The notes under the pieces: model-generated
The model's input: the letters and a program-made list of their open reading frames with translations, nothing else
The model's database searches: none
Told to the model about the DNA's origin: nothing
Shown here: piece by piece, positions 1 to 6,433 of the stretch
Layout of the letters: the number at the start of each line of letters is the position of its first letter
Numbering within the stretch: position 1 is the first letter of the stretch
Made by a program: the position numbers and the translations under genes
DNA from: CAZXYS01 sp964645005
GTDB lineage: Bacteria; Bacteroidota; Ignavibacteria; Kapaibacteriales; UBA2268
Assembly (NCBI GenBank): GCA_964645005.1
Contig: CAZXYS010000070.1
Coordinates: forward strand, 1 to 9,895
Direction of reading: 5' to 3'
DNA length: 9,895 nucleotides

Positions 1-21
1 GTACAACTTTTGTGAAACAAA

Positions 22-47
22 GATTCCCAAATCGGAATTTGGGAATC
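22..47. repeat. Perfect 11-bp inverted repeat (hairpin)
   Basis: The arm GATTCCCAAAT (22-32) and its exact complement ATTTGGGAATC (37-47) flank a CGGA loop. No T-run follows on either strand, so it is not a standard intrinsic terminator. A second small stem lies next to it (TCAATT 57-62 / AATTGA 66-71), then a degenerate C-rich/G-rich palindrome (CCCTT 90-94 / AAGGG 99-103). I read this as an intergenic palindromic repeat, possibly the 3' region of a gene left of the window. Confidence 0.7.
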
Positions 48-175
48 AGGGCTTATTCAATTACGAATTGATACAACCCCCTTTTGTCTCCCTTTTTTAA
101 GGGGAATAAGACTGTCTCAGGAGAGTTAGAAAAAGAGAAAATAATATTCTTGATTTCAGTCGTATATTGTTATTT

Positions 176-216
176 TATAATTTTATCTGAAGTTAATCTA
201 TAATTTTGTTTATAAT
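176..216 (+). promoter_or_regulatory. AT-rich leader with three TATAAT boxes, candidate promoter of the transporter
   Basis: Exact TATAAT hexamers occur at 176-181, 199-204 and 211-216, within 75 bases upstream of the EamA start. None has a good -35 at 16-18 bp: the TTGATT at 150-155 is 20 bp from the first hexamer. TAATTTTG at 201-208 also fits the Bacteroidota -7 pattern TAnnTTTG, but no TTTG was found at the matching -33 distance. In AT-rich DNA such matches arise by chance, so this is only a candidate. Confidence 0.3.
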
Positions 217-248
217 GAAATAAGGATCAGAACTTCTGCGGATAATAT

Positions 249-1109
249 ATGACTGAACTAATACTGGCTGTTCAACAACTTATGCTTTCGGGAACCCACA
301 TTATAGGCAAAGGGTTGACTTATGATGTGGATCCCAGATTAGCGCTGCTATTCAGGGCTTTGATATCCGCAATGTTGTTTTTGGTCTATATACTTGTAAG
401 ATTTCGAGGTTTCAGGAAAATTGAAATGAAAGATATGCCGGCTCTTGTCATTTTGGGAGCGCTTAATATTCCAATAAATCAATTTCTTTTCCTAACTTCA
501 ATCAAATTAACCAATCCGCCCAATGTAGCTCTGGCTTACGCTATGACTCCCGCATTTGTGTTTGTTATTTCAGCGATATTCCTGAAAGAAAGAACTTCGT
601 GGTTGAGGTTTTCCGGAATTGTATTGGCTATCGCAGGTGCTATACTGGTTCTTTCTGAGGATGGCTTTGATTTCTCTTCCGAATTTTTTCTCGGGGATGT
701 TCTGGCGCTGACTGCGAGCATTTCCTGGGCTCTATATACCGTGATCGGCAGGAATTTTTCCCGCAAATACGGAGCATCATATTCTACGGGCATGGCAATG
801 ATAGTAGGATTCCTGCTGTATGTACCGATTTTCTTTCTTATGCCGGTTAAGCTTGAGACAGGCTCCATTTCAGGTATTAACTGGCTGCAACTGTCGTATC
901 TTGGAATAGTTACTTCAGGCATTGCCTACGCCCTGTGGTACTATGCCCTCACCAAGACTGACGCGAGTAAAGTAGCTGTTTTTAACAACCTGCAGCCGAT
1001 TTATACTACTATTCTTTCAATTTTTATCTTCGGGCAGGTGCTGACGTCTTTTTTCATAATCGGAGGTATTCTGGTTATTACGGGTGTAATCCTTACCCAG
1101 AGGGGGTAA
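249..1109 (+). CDS. EamA/DMT-family inner-membrane transporter
   Basis: This 286-aa protein is a polytopic membrane protein of the drug/metabolite transporter superfamily, with the usual length and two-fold EamA repeat (about 10 predicted helices). The first half ends in ALAYAMTPAFVFVISAIF and the KER-x-W-x-R-x-x-G loop (residues 95-123). The second half opens with ALTASISWALYTVIGRN (153-169). It contains the hallmark GIAYALWYYALTKTDAS segment (224-240), followed by NNLQPIYTTILS. Substrates in this family range from amino acids and metabolites to drugs, and none can be assigned here. The ATG at 249 is preceded in frame by a stop at 243-245, so no longer start exists. No clear Shine-Dalgarno site is seen. 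The first helix is unusually polar (QQ at 9-10). The gene stands alone: its 3' neighbour is convergent. Confidence 0.93.
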   Translation: MTELILAVQQLMLSGTHIIGKGLTYDVDPRLALLFRALISAMLFLVYILVRFRGFRKIEMKDMPALVILGALNIPINQFLFLTSIKLTNPPNVALAYAMTPAFVFVISAIFLKERTSWLRFSGIVLAIAGAILVLSEDGFDFSSEFFLGDVLALTASISWALYTVIGRNFSRKYGASYSTGMAMIVGFLLYVPIFFLMPVKLETGSISGINWLQLSYLGIVTSGIAYALWYYALTKTDASKVAVFNNLQPIYTTILSIFIFGQVLTSFFIIGGILVITGVILTQRG

Positions 1110-1202
1110 GCTGAGAAAATTTTAAGACTGTAAAAAAGTACAAAAGTTAACAATGCGCCCAAAATTAAGTCTCTTAAATCGTACTGATACTTGATAGAGA
1201 TT

Positions 1203-1227
1203 GCTTCCTCGCTATGCTTCCCGCTAT
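1203..1227. repeat. Imperfect tandem GCTTCC(T)CGCTAT pair, repeat-like fragment
   Basis: GCTTCCTCGCTAT (1203-1215) is followed at once by GCTTCCCGCTAT (1216-1227) and then GAC. The whole stretch from 1198, GAGATTGCTTCC onward, resembles a dispersed intergenic repeat I know from many bacterial genomes (GTCATTGCGAGGAGC...GAAGCAATCTC read on the other strand). The family link is from memory and was not checked against other copies. Confidence 0.4.
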
Positions 1228-1328
1228 GACATTTTATGGAAATTGATTTTAATTGGGGTTATGAATCCTAATGTGTTATAGTGATTTTGTATGCCTAACT
1301 TCATAATTAAATAGATCAGGAAAATAAA

Positions 1329-1385
1329 AAAGCGAAGCACCGGATCAACAGATATTCTTTGTTGCAAATCCGGCTGCCTCGCTTT
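1329..1385. terminator. Long stem-loop, probably bidirectional intrinsic terminator
   Basis: Three stem blocks pair in register: AAAGCGA (1329-1335) with TCGCTTT (1379-1385), GC (1337-1338) with GC (1376-1377), and CCGGAT (1340-1345) with ATCCGG (1368-1373). The loop continues the helix with CAACA (1346-1350) / TGTTG (1360-1364). On the minus strand it lies 27 bases after the slipin stop and is followed by a T-rich tract (complement of the A-run 1321-1331). This makes it a convincing terminator for that gene. On the plus strand the following sequence is also T-rich (1383-1412), so it may stop readthrough from the transporter too. Confidence 0.85.
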
Positions 1386-1412
1386 ATTAGCTATTTTTAA
1401 TTTCTTGCTTTT

Positions 1413-2297
1413 TTACTGATTTTCATCCCCTTTATCTTCTTCTGAGGAGCCTCCTTCGCCGCCTTCAGGTTTTTTGCCGATATCACCTTCTCCGGTTATC
1501 GAGGGGAAGCCTGCTGTGGAAGTTGGCGGTGGTGTTTGACCTTCAGCTATTTTCTTGCCCATCTCCATGAATGGAGTTAACAGGTCTATCGGTACGGGGA
1601 ATATGGTAGTAGAATTCTTCTCTGAAGCCACATCCGCGAGAGTCTGCAGGAATCGCAATTGCAATGCTATCGGATGTTTTTCAATGGTATTGGCTGCGTC
1701 GGCGAGTCTTCGGGCTGCCTGAAATTCACCGTCGGCATTGATGACTTTCGAACGCCGTTCCCTCTCTGCTTCAGCCTGGCGAGCCATAGCGCGCTGCATT
1801 TCGAGTGGAAGATCAACCTGCTTGACCTCGACTGCTGTAACTTTTATGCCCCAGGGTTCTGTCTGTTCGTCGATAATTTCCTGAAGCTTCTGGTTTATCT
1901 TATCTCTTTCCGCCAGCAGTTCATCCAGATCAGATTGACCGATAATGCTCCTGAGGGTCGTCTGGGAGATCTGATTTGTGGCAAACAGGTAATTTTCAAC
2001 ATCGACAATGGACTTATCCGGATACAGCACCCTGAAATAAAGTACGGCATTAACTTTTATTGAAACATTATCTTTGGTGATAATATCCTGTGGTTCAATG
2101 TCCATAGCTATAGTACGCAGACCAATACGGGACATCTTATCAATAAAAGGTATCAAAATTATAAGTCCGGGTCCTTTCACACCGATCAATCTCCCTAAAC
2201 GGAATATTACTGCTCTTTCATATTCCTTCAATATCTTGATTGCCGAAGCTAATATAATTATTATGAAAATAAGAATGATCAAGTAGGATGGTAACAT
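1413..2297 (-). CDS. Slipin: SPFH/band 7 (stomatin-like) membrane scaffold protein
   Basis: This 294-aa protein belongs to the stomatin/slipin branch of the SPFH superfamily, which assembles oligomers on the membrane and organises membrane microdomains or proteases. A single hydrophobic N-terminal segment (residues 4-22) is followed by the family signature YERAVIFRLGR (26-36), GPGLIILIPFID (42-53), and the band 7 core QDIITKDNVSIKVNAVLYFRV (70-90). Next comes a charged helix rich in A, E and R (168-204), AMARQAEAERERRSKV onward, typical of SPFH oligomerisation. The segment ALQLRFLQTLADVASEKNST (211-230) is also classic. The tail from about 254 is a Pro-, then Gly/Glu/Asp-rich low-complexity extension. 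The start is supported by GGAGGT at 2302-2307, just upstream on the minus strand. Slipins are usually encoded next to an NfeD/ClpP-like membrane protease, but none is adjacent here. The terminator at 1329-1385 ends the unit, so it is probably monocistronic. Confidence 0.95.
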   Translation of the reverse strand: MLPSYLIILIFIIIILASAIKILKEYERAVIFRLGRLIGVKGPGLIILIPFIDKMSRIGLRTIAMDIEPQDIITKDNVSIKVNAVLYFRVLYPDKSIVDVENYLFATNQISQTTLRSIIGQSDLDELLAERDKINQKLQEIIDEQTEPWGIKVTAVEVKQVDLPLEMQRAMARQAEAERERRSKVINADGEFQAARRLADAANTIEKHPIALQLRFLQTLADVASEKNSTTIFPVPIDLLTPFMEMGKKIAEGQTPPPTSTAGFPSITGEGDIGKKPEGGEGGSSEEDKGDENQ

Positions 2298-2450
2298 ATG
2301 ACCTCCGTTTTATATTGATAAATAATAATATAAATTATATCTTTTTTATTTTTTATAAGATAGTCAAAAAAATTCAAATATTTTAATAATTTACTAAAAA
2401 TATTTTCTACGAAAAAATGAAAATTAAAAAACTAAAGATGTTTCTACCTT

Positions 2451-2479
2451 TTGATAGTTGTTTGATTGTCATTTATGAA
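2451..2479 (+). promoter_or_regulatory. Candidate sigma-70-type promoter for the TPR-SPOR gene
   Basis: TTGATA (2451-2456) and TATGAA (2474-2479) are spaced by exactly 17 bp, giving a 5' leader of about 125 bases. An alternative, closer pair is TTGAAA (2518-2523) and TAATTT (2540-2545) with 16 bp spacing. Both lie in very AT-rich DNA where chance matches are common. Confidence 0.3.
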
Positions 2480-2601
2480 GATTAGTCATAAAATTAGAAT
2501 TTATGTACTATATTTTTTTGAAATTAATACTTAAAACGCTAATTTACACTTTCAGGAATGCAGCATATAAAAAAAATAATAAATAGATTAGAAATCTTTC
2601 A

Positions 2602-2607
2602 GGGGGG
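2602..2607 (+). promoter_or_regulatory. Ribosome binding site that sets the start at 2612
   Basis: A run of six G (AGGGGGGAACG ATG) ends four bases before the ATG at 2612. The upstream in-frame ATG at 2558 has no comparable site, and would place 18 charged residues before the signal peptide. Confidence 0.75.
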
Positions 2608-2611
2608 AACG

Positions 2612-3496
2612 ATGAAGATTTTCATATCTCTATTGTTTCTAATAACAACGGTAAATTTAACTTCACACGCTCAACCGGATGAGAAAATCAACAAATATCT
2701 GGATATGACCACTTCCGGGCAGATCGAGGAAGTTAAAATGGAATTGCTTGATCTACTGGCGGAATATCCGGATCATCCGGGTGTTATGCTTCTTCATGGG
2801 ATAGTTTTGGATGAGGCATCAAGATCTTATAAGATCTTTAAAAGGATAACTCAGAAGCACCCCGAAAGCAAGTGGGCGGAGAACGCTTACTGGCGTATGG
2901 TGCTGTATCATGCTGTGAAAGGCGACACCAGCGAAGCCATGATAATGCTTAAAAAATTCAAACAGAAATATCCCGGCTCGGATTTCATTAAATCTGCTGC
3001 TGCAACAGTTAATATGTCTCTGTCGCTTGCGCGAAGCGGAGAGATGTCGGTATCCGCTTCCGAAGAGAAAAAAAGTTCGCAAGAGCAGATGATTGATTAT
3101 ATGGAGTCAAAGAAGAAACAGGAATCTGCTAAAAAAGCTGGATCGACGGAAAAGATGGAAGATGTTGAACCCGTGCAGGTAACAAAAACAGAATCCTCGG
3201 AAAGTGAAGAAGCCGGGAATATGTATCGTGTGGTACCTCCCCGCGATAAAAGCAAAATGCAGGATGCCTGGGGACTGCAGGTTGGCATTTTCAGTTCGAA
3301 GGATGCCGCTGAAGAAGAGATGCATAAGTTCCTGAAACAGCGGATGCGCTGTGAAGTCATTGAAAAAGAGGTGGATAACGAAGCTCTGTATGCGGTTGTC
3401 ATTGGCAATTATACATCCAAAGAATCGGCGGAAGCCGCGAAGGAAATTGTAAAGCAACAGTGCAATTGTAATCCGATAGTTTTTAAGAAGAAGTGA
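2612..3496 (+). CDS. Periplasmic protein with TPR-like repeats and C-terminal SPOR domain
   Basis: I take the ATG at 2612 (294 aa), because a strong ribosome site precedes it and the product then begins with a clean signal peptide, MKIFISLLFLITTVNLTSHA, probably cleaved near residue 20. An in-frame ATG at 2558 would add 18 residues that spoil the signal. Residues 21-140 are helical and read like tetratricopeptide repeats (EYPDHPGVMLLHGIVLDEA, then KHPESKWAENAYWRMVLYHAVKG, then KYPGSDF), similar to the YbgF/BamD style. Residues 145-215 form a charged, flexible linker rich in K, E and S. Residues 219-292 are a SPOR domain (AWGLQVGIFSSKDAAEE... YAVVIGNYTSKESAEAA). SPOR domains bind glycan strands stripped of stem peptides and often bring proteins to the division septum. 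A role in cell-wall remodelling or division is inferred. The three cysteines in the SPOR part (C247, C284, C286 in this numbering) could form disulphides. Downstream genes are convergent, so it is a single-gene unit. Confidence 0.88.
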   Translation: MKIFISLLFLITTVNLTSHAQPDEKINKYLDMTTSGQIEEVKMELLDLLAEYPDHPGVMLLHGIVLDEASRSYKIFKRITQKHPESKWAENAYWRMVLYHAVKGDTSEAMIMLKKFKQKYPGSDFIKSAAATVNMSLSLARSGEMSVSASEEKKSSQEQMIDYMESKKKQESAKKAGSTEKMEDVEPVQVTKTESSESEEAGNMYRVVPPRDKSKMQDAWGLQVGIFSSKDAAEEEMHKFLKQRMRCEVIEKEVDNEALYAVVIGNYTSKESAEAAKEIVKQQCNCNPIVFKKK

Positions 3497-3606
3497 ACTG
3501 TAGTTTGGTGATATATCCCATTATTTGTCTAATGAACGCAGCATGAAGGACGGGAAGTTAATGGCTGCACTTATACTCTGAAAAACAGCATTCGTTAAGA
3601 ATAATT

Positions 3607-4890
3607 TTATCCGGCGTTATTGGCTAATGGTAACTGGACTTTTATTCTGGTGTATTTGTCCGGTTGGCTGTCAATAACCATTTTGCCTTCGTGGATATCC
3701 AGGAGCCTACGGACAATTGACAATCCTAATCCGGAGCCCTGCTGCTCATAGACTTTCCGGTCAAACTGAATATAAGCATCAATGTTATCAATCTGTTTAT
3801 CCGTCATTCCGTGTCCATGGTCCTCGAAGATTATAAAATAGCTGTTATTTTCAATTCCTGAGCTTATTTGAATTTTGGACCCAGTATCGGAAAATTTCAT
3901 AGTATTATCTGTAAGTTCTTCAACTATTTTTGCCAGATATACTTCAGAGATCGCCGGATTTCCATCATTAATATCAAGTTCGAGGTCATTGTGCCTGCCA
4001 TTTAAATTAGCAACGGATATAACTTTTTCATTTATAACAGGATCGGCGAAATGGGTTTGTTCGGAACGAAGCCTTTCAACTTCCATTACATTAGTTGCAA
4101 TTATGGATAAACTGGCGTAGAACAGATAGTTTTCAAATAATCTTTGAAGTCTCATTGCTGAAAATTCAACATCATCAAGCATTTCCGCTGCGTCATCAAA
4201 ATCAACACGGCTAAAATTTTCCTTTAGGAATCTTGAAAAACCGAGGATTTGATTCAGAGGTGTTCTAACTTCATGAGGAACAGTCATGAGAAGATTGGAT
4301 TTAAGGTTCTCAATCTTATCGCTCATTTCTTTTTTGCTTTCAACCAGATTGATAGTTCGGGAAGCTACAATCTGGTCTAAAACACTTTGAGTTCTATTAC
4401 TTTCGTCACGCAGTTCAAGATTGTCAATGGCAAAAGCCAATTTTGAAGTAAAGATGCTTAGAAGCTTAATTAATATTTGTTCTATTTCAAATGGTGATTT
4501 TTTTAAACAAAGGATTATCAATCCAATAGGACCTTTCTGTACGATCATAGGGAATATTATCCAGTGCTTATTTTCTTTGTCATCGGTGTAATTTACATCT
4601 TTGCCGGTATTTAATGCATCTCCAACTATACCATTTTCTATAGATTTATCGAATATCTTTTTCGACTTTTTGATATGTTTTTCCGGGAGGGATCTATAAT
4701 GCTGGAGTTCGAAAGTCTCATTATTCATCTTATAATAAGCGGCATAATCAGAAACCTCAATTGCCAGAAAGACTTCTAAACCGGCAGAAACCAAATTTGG
4801 AAAAGAAGCTTCAGTTGCATAATTTACATTGAAGTTATCGATTGCTTCGATAAGATTGTCTACTTCGTAACTGGTATTTTTTAAGGACAT
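3607..4890 (-). CDS. Soluble GAF-domain sensor histidine kinase (orphan)
   Basis: This 427-aa cytoplasmic kinase has no transmembrane segment. Residues about 23-160 have the length and pattern of a GAF-type sensor, including an IIFPMIVQKGPIGLIILCL core (111-129). A coiled helix (160-200) leads to the HisKA dimerisation helix with VPHEVRTPLNQILGF (204-218). His206 is the expected phospho-acceptor; a Pro replaces the usual Ser before it. The HATPase_c domain has the N box EELTDNTMKFS (N329), the G1 box EDHGHGM (D357), the F box YIQFDR and the G2 box GSGLGLSIVRRLLDIHEGKM (385-404). All catalytic boxes are intact, so it should be active. No receiver domain is fused and no response regulator is nearby. 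It is the last gene of a minus-strand operon, 31 bases after the HDOD gene, with only a weak ribosome site (AAGTGAAG). The signal and target are unknown; functional partnership with the HDOD protein is inferred from position. Confidence 0.95.
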   Translation of the reverse strand: MSLKNTSYEVDNLIEAIDNFNVNYATEASFPNLVSAGLEVFLAIEVSDYAAYYKMNNETFELQHYRSLPEKHIKKSKKIFDKSIENGIVGDALNTGKDVNYTDDKENKHWIIFPMIVQKGPIGLIILCLKKSPFEIEQILIKLLSIFTSKLAFAIDNLELRDESNRTQSVLDQIVASRTINLVESKKEMSDKIENLKSNLLMTVPHEVRTPLNQILGFSRFLKENFSRVDFDDAAEMLDDVEFSAMRLQRLFENYLFYASLSIIATNVMEVERLRSEQTHFADPVINEKVISVANLNGRHNDLELDINDGNPAISEVYLAKIVEELTDNTMKFSDTGSKIQISSGIENNSYFIIFEDHGHGMTDKQIDNIDAYIQFDRKVYEQQGSGLGLSIVRRLLDIHEGKMVIDSQPDKYTRIKVQLPLANNAG

Positions 4891-4921
4891 TTTACTTCAC
4901 TTGATTAATTCAAACTGATCA

Positions 4922-5788
4922 TCAATTTTCGTTTTCTTTTTTATCCAGCATTAATATTGAAGCCGCCTGATTGAAATCCATCATAATTCTGTCATAAAGC
5001 ATCCCAATATTTTCGGGTTTAAAAGTAATTACTTCCCAAATGTTGAAATTTGGTTTTAATATTTTCTCTTCACCGGATTTTCCCAATCGCATCATACGTG
5101 CCATAATGTCTGCAATATGGACAGATGCGGTTAATTTATCAGGGCGGTTATTAACAAAACCGGTATTATGATAATTAATGGCATTTTTCAGTGAATCGGG
5201 CAGCTTCCATTTATTTGCCAGTATAGCTCCCGCTTTAGTGTGATTAATTCCAAAGGTTTTTCTTTCTGCTTCTAAGATTGTTAAATCTTTGTCTTTGATC
5301 AATAAAGCAACCTTGTCATAATTTTCAGGTGATATCTTTAAAAAGATCAACTTACCAATGTCATGGATAATTCCGGCTAAAAAATAATTATCCAAATTCG
5401 TTACGCCTGAAATATTGCCGATTGTCCTTGTCAGAACTCCTACGGCAATGGAATGTTTCCAGAATTCGACAATATCGAAATTACTTGTCTTTTGCACTTT
5501 TGAAAACATCTCGAAAATTGAAATCGATAAAACAATGTTTCTTATCTCTTTGTAACCGAGGTAAAAAACTGCCTGAGTTATGCTATCTACTCTTGTTTGC
5601 AATCTATATACAGAAGAATTCACTACTCTTATGACTTTTGCTGAAGTCGATTGATCGTTAACAATGACTTCAGCTACATCTTTTGCAGTTGATCTGGGAT
5701 TTGAAGTGACTTCCATCAAATTGGTGTAGATTGTCGGAAGTGTTGGCAATTCCTGTATTTGATCTATTGTAGATTCGGCATTCAGCAT
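4922..5788 (-). CDS. HDOD domain signalling protein with intact HD motif
   Basis: This 288-aa protein is essentially one HDOD domain, a relative of HD-GYP phosphodiesterases used as a signalling scaffold. It opens with the family hallmark LPTLPTIYTNLMEV (14-27), then the lysine/asparagine segment AKVIRVVNSSVYRL (50-63) and ITQAVFYLGYKEIRNIVLS (70-88). The HD portion shows H112, the metal-binding pair H142-D143 in AGIIHDIGKL, H183 in NHTKAGAILANKWKLP, H207 and D227. The C-terminal GYP motif of true HD-GYP enzymes is absent. HDOD proteins are mostly non-enzymatic, acting in c-di-GMP, chemotaxis or kinase pathways, so hydrolase activity cannot be claimed from the retained residues. The start at 5788 follows the stop of the 108-aa gene by six bases. 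Its likely ribosome site (GGGGAGAAG, 5798-5806) lies inside that gene's 3' end, which suggests translational coupling. Confidence 0.94.
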   Translation of the reverse strand: MLNAESTIDQIQELPTLPTIYTNLMEVTSNPRSTAKDVAEVIVNDQSTSAKVIRVVNSSVYRLQTRVDSITQAVFYLGYKEIRNIVLSISIFEMFSKVQKTSNFDIVEFWKHSIAVGVLTRTIGNISGVTNLDNYFLAGIIHDIGKLIFLKISPENYDKVALLIKDKDLTILEAERKTFGINHTKAGAILANKWKLPDSLKNAINYHNTGFVNNRPDKLTASVHIADIMARMMRLGKSGEEKILKPNFNIWEVITFKPENIGMLYDRIMMDFNQAASILMLDKKENEN

Positions 5789-5794
5789 CTGTTT

Positions 5795-6121
5795 CTACTT
5801 CTCCCCGGCAATTTGTTTTCCTAAACTCAAAACAGCTAATTCAAAAATATTTTTTTCACTTTGATTTCTGGGTTTCCAGTTTATTTTTTTGTTAACTTTT
5901 TCTATAGCAATTTGCCTGAGTTCATCACTCAGTTCATTGACATTTTCTTCATTATCGGACCTAACCGTTACGTTAAATATGTTCCATGTCTTTAGGAGAT
6001 TGATATGTTTGGTTATTATTTCCGTACCCGACGGAATTAAGGTCTGACCGTATTTATTTATTACAGGCTCGGCTAATACCATTCCCTTAACAACACTGTC
6101 TATTTTGATATTTTGAGACAT
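5795..6121 (-). CDS. Small protein resembling the N-terminal module of HD-domain signalling proteins
   Basis: This 108-aa soluble protein is the first gene of the operon. Residues 5-53 read as a small beta-rich module: V-x-x-V-V-K-GMVLAEPVINKYGQ, then TLIPSGTEIITKHINLLK, then WNIFNVTV. The pattern (GMVLAEPV, then G-x-x-LIP-x-GT, then helix, then NV-x-V) is the one I know at the N-terminus of many HD-GYP and related HD-domain proteins, where it precedes the HD domain. Here it stands alone, followed by a helical tail (residues 58-106, SDELRQIAIEKV ... FELAVLSLGKQI). The next gene encodes an HDOD domain after only six bases, so the pair looks like a split version of one multidomain protein, probably binding each other. 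The ATG at 6121 has no Shine-Dalgarno sequence, and an in-frame stop lies 13 codons upstream. The function is inferred by similarity of pattern only. Confidence 0.75.
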   Translation of the reverse strand: MSQNIKIDSVVKGMVLAEPVINKYGQTLIPSGTEIITKHINLLKTWNIFNVTVRSDNEENVNELSDELRQIAIEKVNKKINWKPRNQSEKNIFELAVLSLGKQIAGEK

Positions 6122-6433
6122 ACTATAATAATGTTTATTCTTAACTACATATATTTAAGTTATAATTTTTTTCAATTAAAAACAAAAGATTTATTAATTT
6201 TTTGGCAATTTTTATTTAACTAAATATTAAATTATAATAACATATATTTTAGGTTCGCCAAAATATAATATAATAAAAATTAATTAATTGAAAATTATTT
6301 AATCTCCTCATACGTATTTATATTAGTTTTAAAGGGCTATTAGGTGTAAATTGTTTTAAAAAGACATGTATAATCGGGTGAAATGCTTATGACAATAACC
6401 TTTACCGGTTAAAATAATTATACTGAGGGATCA
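6122..6433. other. AT-rich divergent intergenic region, signalling operon / lipoprotein gene
   Basis: These 312 bases separate the signalling operon from the large lipoprotein gene and must serve both. The stretch 6122-6300 is almost entirely A/T, with several TTATAA-like boxes usable on either strand. I could not pair a good -35 with any minus-strand -10. A small inverted repeat, TAACC (6396-6400) / GGTTA (6407-6411), containing the palindrome ACCGGT, lies between the putative promoter and the start of the lipoprotein gene. It could be an operator, but is short. No small gene is seen. Confidence 0.55.
6369..6374 (+). promoter_or_regulatory. Candidate -10 box of the lipoprotein gene
   Basis: An exact TATAAT, preceded by TG, sits 59 bases before the ATG at 6434 and just before the more GC-rich leader. 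No convincing -35 is found at 16-18 bp upstream, so the assignment rests on the -10 match and its position. Confidence 0.35.

Larger units (their letters stand above)
1110..1412. other. Convergent intergenic region between transporter and slipin
   Basis: This 303-base spacer lies between two converging genes. I see no open frame with a plausible protein. It holds two recognisable elements: a short tandem motif at 1203-1227 and the stem-loop terminator at 1329-1385, each described separately. The rest is AT-rich sequence without structure I can support. Confidence 0.7.
2298..2611. other. AT-rich divergent intergenic region, slipin / TPR-SPOR gene
   Basis: These 314 bases separate divergent genes and must hold promoters in both directions. 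The stretch 2308-2560 is extremely AT-rich with A- and T-tracts. For the slipin, minus-strand TATAAT (complement of 2334-2339) and TTGACT (complement of 2362-2367) are seen, but 22 bp apart, which is too far for a standard sigma-70 promoter. Candidate plus-strand elements are listed separately. No small gene is evident. Confidence 0.6.

Noticed and set aside
536..922. 128-codon minus-strand frame inside the transporter
   Set aside because: It is antisense to conserved EamA segments, and its composition is that of a reverse-frame shadow.
1659..2286. Plus-strand open frames antisense to the slipin gene
   Set aside because: They overlap conserved SPFH codons and give cysteine- and phenylalanine-rich products with no recognisable features.
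3097..3457. Two overlapping minus-strand open frames inside the TPR-SPOR gene
   Set aside because: They are antisense to a well-supported SPOR/linker coding region, rich in F, S and C, with no independent support.
3538..3568. GCAGC / GCTGC stem between the TPR-SPOR and kinase genes as a shared terminator
   Set aside because: The stem is five to seven pairs with a bulge and a loop of more than 17 bases, and no T-run follows on either strand.
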